Of a stretch of DNA of 41,126 nt, positions 36,583 to 41,126 are shown piece after piece; positions within the stretch are counted from its first letter, which is position 1; every line of letters starts with the position of its first letter. The notes under the pieces were generated by a model. The model worked only from the letters and a program-made list of their open reading frames with translations. It had not been told where the DNA came from and did not search any database. A program made the position numbers and the translations under genes. The DNA is from a virus: the IMG/VR virus record IMGVR_UViG_3300022698_000231, positions 1 to 41,126 of that record. One strand, 5' to 3'.

Positions 36583-36906
36583 ATGAACATTCACGTTATG
36601 GAAGGGAGAACATTCGATCTTACCAATTTTCCAAAGGAAGATGAATTTGAGAGATTTTGGCATGCAATAGCTCCAAAGTTTTCATCTTCGAAATCAGCTG
36701 CCAAGGCTGCCGCAAAAGTTGCATGGAAGCAGGCAATCTGCGAATATGCATCCACTAAAAAATTCCGTGTCTACTGGAACACAAAAGATTCAGAAGGAAA
36801 TCAAGAGTTCACTGACGTTGAAGGACTTGATATTGTGGATGCATGTCGTCGTGCCGGTATCGGCGGCGGGGCAGCTCAAGCAATCGATTACTATCAACCC
36901 TTGTGA
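36583..36906 (+). CDS. Hypothetical protein
   Basis: A 107-residue soluble protein behind AAGGAAGAGAG. It shows helix (EFERFWHAIAPKF), an Ala/Lys-rich helix (SKSAAKAAAKVAWKQAICE), a beta hairpin (FRVYWNTKDSEGNQEFTDVEG) and a final helix (DIVDACRRAGIGGGAAQAI). No family recognised. It starts a run of five closely packed rightward genes without a visible early-type motif of its own. Confidence 0.75.
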   Translation: MNIHVMEGRTFDLTNFPKEDEFERFWHAIAPKFSSSKSAAKAAAKVAWKQAICEYASTKKFRVYWNTKDSEGNQEFTDVEGLDIVDACRRAGIGGGAAQAIDYYQPL

Positions 36907-36913
36907 GAGGAGA

Positions 36914-37438
36914 ATGTCAACAATGAAGAAAACTTACTTGATTCAACGATTGACAAAACCAGTAGCTGATCGCCGTGTTAACCCCTTTGTTTTCGGTGGT
37001 GGGATTAAGAATGGCGGTCTTAGCGATGAGGCCATGGATCTTATTAGTAGCATTTTCAGCTTCGACTATATGGGCGCCGCAGAGTATGAATTCGGTGCCG
37101 TACCCGAAGCGTTTCAGAAGATTGGAAAGAATCTGAAACACATGACCACAGCCACTACAACTGTCAAGGGAAAGAATGGCGATGTTCCAGTCTATATCAT
37201 TGCCCACGAAGAATGGATGTCGGACATTAAGGTTATGATCAACCTTTTCGCCACCAACCCTTATGGAAAACAAACCCCTCACATCAAGCGGGGTGTTCGT
37301 CTCGAACAACAAATCAACGACCCAAGTGAATACACCAAGGACCAAGTGGGGTGGTTCGAACTGGACAATGGATTCTTCTTCTTCATCGATGAGAAGATGT
37401 TCCAAGACACAGCACGCCTATTGGGTGTTAAAATTTAG
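36914..37438 (+). CDS. Phage protein with YMGAAEYEFGA motif
   Basis: A protein of about 174 residues; an alternative ATG three codons later (36923) has better spacing to GAGAGGAGA. A central motif, FSFDYMGAAEYEFGAVPEAF, belongs to a widespread phage family of unknown function, where Y-M-G-(S/A)-A-E-(F/Y)-E-x-G is conserved and may be catalytic. The rest includes VYIIAHEEWMSDIKVMI and a terminal beta segment (VGWFELDNGFFFFIDEKMF). An earlier in-frame extension would overlap the previous gene and is rejected. Soluble and probably cytoplasmic. Confidence 0.78.
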   Translation: MSTMKKTYLIQRLTKPVADRRVNPFVFGGGIKNGGLSDEAMDLISSIFSFDYMGAAEYEFGAVPEAFQKIGKNLKHMTTATTTVKGKNGDVPVYIIAHEEWMSDIKVMINLFATNPYGKQTPHIKRGVRLEQQINDPSEYTKDQVGWFELDNGFFFFIDEKMFQDTARLLGVKI

Positions 37439-37450
37439 AGAAGGAGAGAA

Positions 37451-37645
37451 ATGAAAACGATCACAATCCAAAATGAGGATGAGCTGAAGAAAGCTCTTGG
37501 AATCGTCCTTGACCTTGCACAACAGAACGCTCTGGACGAAGACGATATATCGATCAAAAACTACGAACCTCTACATGAGGAGGCAAAAACCCAAGGGAAA
37601 AGTATTGAAGTCGTAGATAATTTCATTCGCTTCCTCAACGAATAG
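37451..37645 (+). CDS. Small acidic hypothetical protein
   Basis: A 64-residue acidic protein (TITIQNEDELKKALGIVLDLA, LDEDDISIKNYEPLHEEA, VVDNFIRFLNE). It has a good GAAGGAGAG site and follows the previous gene by 12 bases. Small acidic phage proteins can mimic DNA or inhibit host DNA-binding proteins, but there is no specific evidence here. Confidence 0.75.
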   Translation: MKTITIQNEDELKKALGIVLDLAQQNALDEDDISIKNYEPLHEEAKTQGKSIEVVDNFIRFLNE

Positions 37646-37653
37646 GAGATAGT

Positions 37654-38079
37654 ATGGATTCGCCATGGATCACAATTTTGATATTGGCAATCATCCTGAT
37701 CATTTCAATAATGCTTGCAACCAGCAAAAACAAGAAGTGCCAAAAGCAGGGTGAACGTCCTTTCGTTTGGGGATACCTTCAGGGTTACGCATCGATTATT
37801 ACAGCAATATTAGCATTATCTGTCAATGTTCTATTCCTGACAATGGGAATTGTTGATGGTGAAATGTGGGCGTATGCCACCTACGCTTTTATCATGGGGT
37901 TCCTTGGATACCTTGTTATTCAAAGAAATCGGTGGGCGTTCCTGATCAAAACTTTTCTCAGCGGCAATCTAATCCTTTGGGTTATCAACGGAATCTATCT
38001 ATACAACCGTTGGCACGAAATGGCAGCAATCGAAACAAAGGTTGAAATAGTATCCGATAAACCAGATTATCAAATATGA
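37654..38079 (+). CDS. Multi-pass membrane protein
   Basis: A 141-residue protein with four predicted membrane helices: WITILILAIILIISIMLA (5-23), YASIITAILALSVNVLFLTMG (about 45-66), YATYAFIMGFLGYLVI (about 73-90) and AFLIKTFLSGNLILWVING (about 94-114). A basic cytosolic loop (KNKKCQKQGERP) follows helix 1. No transporter or holin signature is seen. It starts 8 bases after the previous stop behind AGGAGAT. Possibly an early envelope-modifying protein. Confidence 0.78.
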   Translation: MDSPWITILILAIILIISIMLATSKNKKCQKQGERPFVWGYLQGYASIITAILALSVNVLFLTMGIVDGEMWAYATYAFIMGFLGYLVIQRNRWAFLIKTFLSGNLILWVINGIYLYNRWHEMAAIETKVEIVSDKPDYQI

Positions 38080-38091
38080 AAGGGGGGATGG

Positions 38092-38322
38092 TTGCTCAAT
38101 TACTGTGAGGGATGTGGGCACATGTTAAAACTAGATGAATTTAAACAGGCGATGATACTGAGATCATTAAGGCTTCCTGGTCTGATAAGTCCAGATATGA
38201 TGCTCCGTAGCAATGACTACATAATGCTTTTAAGTCATTGTCCTGCATGTAAAGGAAAGAGTGCCCCAAATGCATCCTTTAAACTATTCAGAAAGAAGAT
38301 AGGAGGACTGGTCATTGAGTGA
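38092..38322 (+). CDS. Small zinc-ribbon protein, TTG start
   Basis: A 76-residue protein starting at TTG behind a very strong AAGGGGGGAT site. It carries CEGC near the N terminus and CPAC at about residue 50, forming a likely zinc ribbon with a long helical insert (LDEFKQAMILRSLRLPGLI). The stop overlaps the start of the next gene. It is one of several small zinc proteins in this region; function unknown. Confidence 0.68.
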   Translation: MLNYCEGCGHMLKLDEFKQAMILRSLRLPGLISPDMMLRSNDYIMLLSHCPACKGKSAPNASFKLFRKKIGGLVIE

Positions 38323-38476
38323 TATTGAATATCTAGAAGCGGCAAGAGAATATCGTAGGGAAGAGCAACGAACCAAATGTCCCGACTGTGGTGTATCGTT
38401 TGGTCTACATCATGTTGATTGCCCATTAAAGGAGGATGAGTCCAATGTTCCCGTCCTTGATAACGAAGGAGTATGA
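38315..38476 (+). CDS. Small zinc-binding protein, TTG start
   Basis: A 53-residue protein read from TTG behind AGGAGGACTGGTCA. It has an acidic-basic helix (SDIEYLEAAREYRREEQR) and a compact metal site, CPDCGVSFGLHHVDCP. The frame overlaps the end of the preceding gene by 8 bases and the start of the next by 32. The ribosome site and the intact CxxC-HH-C motif make it more convincing than its length suggests. Confidence 0.58.
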   Translation: MSDIEYLEAAREYRREEQRTKCPDCGVSFGLHHVDCPLKEDESNVPVLDNEGV

Positions 38477-38759
38477 TCAATTTTGGGTCCCGTTAAGTGT
38501 TGTAAAAAGTCTCATTTTGAGCGATGAGGAACTTCCAATCGAAGGATGGAAATTCAGTCGTGATAAATGGGGTGCAGCAATCACAATGGCAGGACAGGTA
38601 CTGGTTCGTCCGGAGCCAATAGTTTGCAAATGTGGAGCATCTTATGATCCTTTCGATGTTCGACATGTAGCAGAGAAACACCCAAACATGATTTGCTCAT
38701 TATGTCACGATCAAGGAGTTACAACGAGAATTCGTGACTTGGCAATTCATCCTGTTTGA
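38445..38759 (+). CDS. Zinc-ribbon hypothetical protein
   Basis: A 104-residue protein. The ATG at 38445 is preferred because AAAGGAGG lies eight bases upstream; an in-frame ATG at 38436 touches that site. The C-terminal part holds a zinc ribbon (CKCGASYDPFDVRHVAEKHP then CSLCHDQG). The N-terminal 60 residues are alpha/beta (DQFWVPLSVVKSLILSDEEL). It is the last gene of the run and is followed by a strong stem-loop shared with the opposite-strand gene. Confidence 0.75.
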   Translation: MFPSLITKEYDQFWVPLSVVKSLILSDEELPIEGWKFSRDKWGAAITMAGQVLVRPEPIVCKCGASYDPFDVRHVAEKHPNMICSLCHDQGVTTRIRDLAIHPV

Positions 38760-38765
38760 TCTAAA

Positions 38766-38797
38766 GGGATGGACTCTCAGAAATGAGGGTCCATCCC
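38766..38797. terminator. Hairpin between convergent genes
   Basis: GGGATGGAC-CTCA pairs with TGAG-GTCCATCCC around GAAA, with single mismatches. It lies between the rightward zinc protein and the leftward membrane micropeptide and probably ends transcripts from both sides, although it lacks a long T run. Confidence 0.7.
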
Positions 38798-38804
38798 AAA
38801 ATTA

Positions 38805-38966
38805 TCACTCCCCTTCTTCTTTTTTGTTTAGTTTAGTTTTAAGATCTTGAACTTCACGTTCTAATCCTTCAGCAAACTTTGTTATTTTGTCTTTGTTGTT
38901 TTTGTAGACGAACATCATAACTCCTGCGCCTAAAACAACTCCTAATAAAAACCATACAAATCCCAT
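38805..38966 (-). CDS. Membrane-anchored coiled-coil micropeptide
   Basis: A 53-residue protein: one N-terminal membrane helix (MGFVWFLLGVVLGAGVMMFVY) then a charged coiled-coil tail (NKDKITKFAEGLEREVQDLK, then KLNKKEEGE). AAGGAGA is correctly spaced before ATG, and a late-type motif lies 34 bases further upstream. It is the only leftward gene in this part of the window. The layout (YtxH-like helix plus coiled coil) suggests a membrane-tethered regulator or small spanin/holin accessory; unproven. Confidence 0.75.
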   Translation of the reverse strand: MGFVWFLLGVVLGAGVMMFVYKNNKDKITKFAEGLEREVQDLKTKLNKKEEGE

Positions 38967-38999
38967 AGCAAATTCTCCTTTTTATTTATTGGATTTCAT

Positions 39000-39015
39000 C
39001 ATTTATTTGTTCCAA
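39000..39015 (-). promoter_or_regulatory. Late-type promoter motif
   Basis: Minus strand reads TTGGAACAAATAAATG, 34 bases before the membrane micropeptide and 24 bases from the divergent early-type motif at 39039. Confidence 0.58.
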
Positions 39016-39038
39016 ATCAAATTAGATATATTCTCAAG

Positions 39039-39054
39039 TTCTATATATATTAAT
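39039..39054 (+). promoter_or_regulatory. Early-type promoter motif
   Basis: Exact TTCTATATATATTAAT followed by ACATGAAGCAAG. Leads to the gene at 39107 with its AGGAGGAAATC ribosome site. Confidence 0.75.
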
Positions 39055-39106
39055 ACATGAAGCAAGAGAATACAACTTTTATGTTTCACAAATATAGGAG
39101 GAAATC

Positions 39107-39346
39107 ATGAAAGAATTTACAGCGCAGGTCAAAACGGCATGGCGAGGAACTCTTGAGCAGGAATTCGATACAGTTGATGAAGCAAAAGCATGGTGTAAGT
39201 CAATGCATCATATGGTGAATTCAACTGGTTGTTTCGAAATCCATCACTCCATTGGTGAGTTGTATTATCTCCACGGTATCTATCATCCCAATGGAATAAT
39301 CTGGCAAAAACGTGAACTCATATTCAACCTTCGGGTTGCGGCATAA
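39107..39346 (+). CDS. Small hypothetical protein
   Basis: A 79-residue soluble protein (FTAQVKTAWRGTLEQEF, helix TVDEAKAWCKSMHHMVN, CFEIHHSIGELYYLHGIY). The first half resembles a small beta-alpha-beta DUF in which a DT-x-x-EA-x-A-W helix follows two strands, common in phage small proteins. It is the first gene of an early unit that also includes the next two genes. Role unknown. Confidence 0.78.
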   Translation: MKEFTAQVKTAWRGTLEQEFDTVDEAKAWCKSMHHMVNSTGCFEIHHSIGELYYLHGIYHPNGIIWQKRELIFNLRVAA

Positions 39347-39357
39347 GGAGAATTGAC

Positions 39358-39504
39358 ATGAACGATGAACAAAAACGACAAGAGATGAAGACAATCGAGA
39401 TGTTTATGAAAGTTAAAAACCAAGACTACTATTACCAGCGTGGATTCGGCATGAACCAGGACAAACGCAATATATCAGTAAAAGTCGTGGACGAAAGGAG
39501 CTGA
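39358..39504 (+). CDS. Small basic micropeptide
   Basis: A 48-residue protein with a charged N-terminal helix (MNDEQKRQEMKTIEMFMKVK) and a C-terminal part (YYYQRGFGMNQDKRNIS). AAGGAGAATTGAC gives it a good ribosome site, and it fills the gap between two tightly packed genes, with the following ribosome site inside its last codons. Family unknown. Confidence 0.65.
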   Translation: MNDEQKRQEMKTIEMFMKVKNQDYYYQRGFGMNQDKRNISVKVVDERS

Positions 39505-39506
39505 TA

Positions 39507-40043
39507 ATGTATCAGGTAGAAGGTTCAAGTCCAAGCAGGAGAAGTGTGAAGAAGCAACGGGAAGAGATAAACCAGATCATATCCCTTATTGTTGAGCAAT
39601 ACTCCGGTAAGGAATTTGAATTCAAAGATCTTCTCGAAGCATTCTACGGCCCCAACCCTTCTCAAAAGAATTTGAGAAGAATGAGAAACCTCCTTCATCG
39701 AACTATGGTGAAGGAAAGGGGAATCGTAGAAAAGGTTGGGGAGAGGAAAAGCGAAAATGGAGGTGCTAACATTGCAATATACAAGATCAAAGATGCATCT
39801 CCAGCAGTTCCTTCTGTATCTCCAAAATTTCCTGAAAGTGCAGATAACGTAACCACTTCTGAAATTGGCGAGTCTCTTGTAAGATACATCGAGGAGATCA
39901 AGGAGGAGAATGAGATCCTCAAGAGACAGAACGAAAACCTTCAATCTGAAAATTATCAACTACGTCAACGAGTTGATAATCTGAACAAAAGGTTGGCATC
40001 CACGGCAGGATCTCCCGTTAGCATTAAACAGCTAATGGGTTGA
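39507..40043 (+). CDS. Putative DNA-binding protein with coiled-coil tail
   Basis: A 178-residue protein. Residues 14-95 look like a winged-helix-type domain: helices KQREEINQIISLIVEQYS and EFKDLLEAFYG, a basic recognition-like helix (NLRRMRNLLHRTMVKERG), then a beta hairpin (IVEKVGERK, ANIAIYKIK). A Ser/Pro linker leads to a leucine-zipper-like coiled coil (about 122-165: IGESLVRYIEEIKEENEIL). The layout is that of a dimeric transcription regulator. It is the last gene of an early unit ended by a terminator. DNA binding is inferred. Confidence 0.72.
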   Translation: MYQVEGSSPSRRSVKKQREEINQIISLIVEQYSGKEFEFKDLLEAFYGPNPSQKNLRRMRNLLHRTMVKERGIVEKVGERKSENGGANIAIYKIKDASPAVPSVSPKFPESADNVTTSEIGESLVRYIEEIKEENEILKRQNENLQSENYQLRQRVDNLNKRLASTAGSPVSIKQLMG

Positions 40044-40054
40044 TCACCAGGCAG

Positions 40055-40104
40055 GGGCACCCATAGAGAAATCTGTGGGTGCCCTAAACCTTTTAAATTT
40101 TTTT
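40055..40104 (+). terminator. Intrinsic terminator
   Basis: GGGCACCCA pairs perfectly with TGGGTGCCC, with downstream T tracts at 40091-40094 and 40098-40104. It ends the unit with the DNA-binding-like protein. Confidence 0.82.
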
Positions 40105-40124
40105 AGTTAAAAAGGAAAAATAAA

Positions 40125-40469
40125 ATGGCAACAAAACCCAAAGATTTTGACAGGTGCCCCAAATGTAATAAACTGACAGAAAGTGGACTTAGACAAACAG
40201 CTGAATATGCTAAGGAACATCCCATATGGGATACTGATATGACTAAACCACTTCCTGAACTCATTGAAGAAATTCGTAGGAGTATTGCATATCTAAGGGG
40301 AAATCTTTATGATATTGGAAGAGCATATCCAATGTGGGATCAACAACTAGAAGATGTTCGTGGTCTTCTTACATGTGGTCTTGTCACTCTTAACAGAACA
40401 AGAAAAGAAATGACAGACCATGAAAAACGAAAACAAGAGAGGGAAAATGAGCAAACAAAGGACAGGTGA
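40125..40469 (+). CDS. Small CxxC hypothetical protein
   Basis: A 114-residue protein with one N-terminal CxxC (RCPKCNKLTESGL) and a helical body (LPELIEEIRRSIAYLRGNLYD, WDQQLEDVRGLLTCGLVTL), ending in a very charged helix (DHEKRKQERENEQTKDR). The ribosome site is AAAAGGAAAAAT. It overlaps the start of the next gene by 23 bases. No early-type motif lies between the previous terminator and this gene. Function unknown. Confidence 0.75.
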   Translation: MATKPKDFDRCPKCNKLTESGLRQTAEYAKEHPIWDTDMTKPLPELIEEIRRSIAYLRGNLYDIGRAYPMWDQQLEDVRGLLTCGLVTLNRTRKEMTDHEKRKQERENEQTKDR

Positions 40470-40866
40470 ACTTCTCATTGGTCTTTCCATTATAGCGTTT
40501 TTTATAACAATATTCTTTTGGATTCTATCCAATTACTCAAAAAGTCAGATGCCATTGCCAAGTCAAATCATTCATAATACTCAAGATAATGAAATCAAAG
40601 ATATCACCAAAAGTTTTGATCTTTTATGCCCCTATAATCTCGCAAGATCTGATGACCTTCATTTAGATACAAAGGTTCACATTGATTGTATTAAGGATCA
40701 ATTTGAAGGGTTTCATTACTATGTAACACATGAAAAATATATTCGAGATACATTAGGCGATGAAAAAATTAATGATATAGCATCTAAATGTGTCTTCGGA
40801 GACGTTTTGGATTGGGATATGCTAAAAGGAAAACTTCAATTTCATATAAAATGGGAACAGGATTAA
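40447..40866 (+). CDS. Membrane-anchored hypothetical protein
   Basis: A 139-residue protein starting at ATG behind GAGAGGG. Residues 9-28 are a membrane helix (LLIGLSIIAFFITIFFWIL); the rest is a soluble domain with three cysteines (FDLLCPYNLAR, HIDCIKDQF, ASKCVFGD). The Cys residues suggest disulfides in the periplasm if the domain faces outward. Not a recognised family. It overlaps the preceding gene and is followed by another small gene after two bases. Confidence 0.7.
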   Translation: MSKQRTGELLIGLSIIAFFITIFFWILSNYSKSQMPLPSQIIHNTQDNEIKDITKSFDLLCPYNLARSDDLHLDTKVHIDCIKDQFEGFHYYVTHEKYIRDTLGDEKINDIASKCVFGDVLDWDMLKGKLQFHIKWEQD

Positions 40867-40868
40867 TT

Positions 40869-41027
40869 ATGAGTGAAATGATCAAGGAACTTATCAATGA
40901 CCTTGACATTGATTGGGACAATGTTAAGTCATTTAAACTCAATTGGGAAACTCATGAATTGGGTGGTACAACAACTGGTGGATACTTCACAGATATATTC
41001 CCAAATCTAGAGATCCTATTCAAGTAA
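40869..41027 (+). CDS. Small hypothetical protein
   Basis: A 52-residue acidic protein (SEMIKELINDLDIDWDNVKS, WETHELGGTTTGG, FTDIFPNLEIL) starting two bases after the previous stop. No separate strong ribosome site is seen apart from GGAACAGGAT in the end of the preceding gene. It is the last gene before a terminator. Confidence 0.65.
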   Translation: MSEMIKELINDLDIDWDNVKSFKLNWETHELGGTTTGGYFTDIFPNLEILFK

Positions 41028-41032
41028 TTTTA

Positions 41033-41067
41033 GGGGTCTCCATTTGGAGACCCCACCATATTTTTTT
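41033..41067 (+). terminator. Intrinsic terminator
   Basis: GGGGTCTCC pairs perfectly with GGAGACCCC around ATTT; a run of seven T follows after a short spacer (41061-41067). Confidence 0.85.
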
Positions 41068-41069
41068 GG

Positions 41070-41126
41070 TCAGTCAGGACTCCAAACGCTAGAATGCTCA
41101 TATTCAGTTGGTTCTATTTCTTCAAA
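41070..41126 (-). CDS. 3' end of a leftward gene (partial)
   Basis: The minus strand is open from the window edge for 18 codons (FEEIEPTEYEHSSVWSPD) to TGA at 41072-41070, just before the terminator of the rightward unit. An acidic C-terminal tail is plausible, but with so little sequence the call depends on the gene continuing outside the window. Confidence 0.4.
   Translation of the reverse strand, partial: FEEIEPTEYEHSSVWSPD

Noticed and set aside
36719-36913. Upstream extension of the YMGAAEYEFGA protein
   Set aside because: It lies in the wrong frame inside the preceding gene; the ribosome site GAGAGGAGA points to 36914 or 36923.

Overview
The window is an AT-rich piece of a tailed bacteriophage genome, almost certainly a large (possibly jumbo) myovirus. 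The key evidence is a full-length T4 gp18-type contractile tail sheath protein, a baseplate-like protein, three collagen-like fibre proteins, a holin-type lysis block, three HNH homing endonucleases, dense packing with ATGA/TAATG overlaps, and many tiny unknown genes. The standard genetic code fits: TAA, TAG and TGA all end genes. There are no replication or packaging genes here, so the host cannot be named; a heptosyltransferase-type domain only hints at Gram-negative-style sugar chemistry.

Layout. 1-2179 (+): 3' end of a radical-SAM/SPASM gene, a small gene, a protein with the N-terminal signature VTNSSSSSF, an unknown protein and a secreted protein, ending in a bidirectional terminator. 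2242-7379 (-): tail sheath, HNH nuclease, virion protein, His-tract/zinc-ribbon protein, HNH nuclease. 7409-8331 (+): two small genes, then a structured RNA stretch holding a tRNA-like gene. 8369-32490 (-): one long late block with an HTH-metallophosphoesterase, baseplate-like protein, HD hydrolase, lysis-type membrane proteins and DUF5675 protein, a run of beta-rich virion proteins, three modular Gly-Ser/Thr repeat fibres, a sulfotransferase-like protein, an HNH nuclease, a three-domain GT4/methyltransferase/heptosyltransferase giant, DUF1353, a membrane protein, a REC-PAS-PAS protein and an exported protein. 32587-41067 is mainly (+): about 22 tiny genes (membrane micropeptides, Cys-rich zinc proteins, a membrane J-domain protein) in short units, each ended by a hairpin terminator, interrupted by two (-) genes (a SET-domain protein and a 53-aa membrane protein).

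Two promoter-like motifs organise this. The (+) units start at copies of TTCTATATATATTAAT (eight copies), interpreted as early or middle promoters. The (-) units start at copies of TTAGAACAAAATATAAA (ten copies), interpreted as late promoters. At four loci the two lie back to back.

Most interesting reading: the GT4/methyltransferase/BAHT-type heptosyltransferase at 27005-29812 lies just upstream of, and on the same strand as, fibres made of hundreds of Gly-Thr-Ser-Gly residues. It carries a four-cysteine finger like that of autotransporter O-heptosyltransferases. I infer a phage-encoded fibre O-glycosylation module. Also notable are an in-frame amber codon inside the DUF5675 gene, a homopolymer frameshift at the start of a virion gene, a REC-PAS-PAS protein in the late region, a possible split DnaJ, and a radical-SAM/SSSSSF pair.
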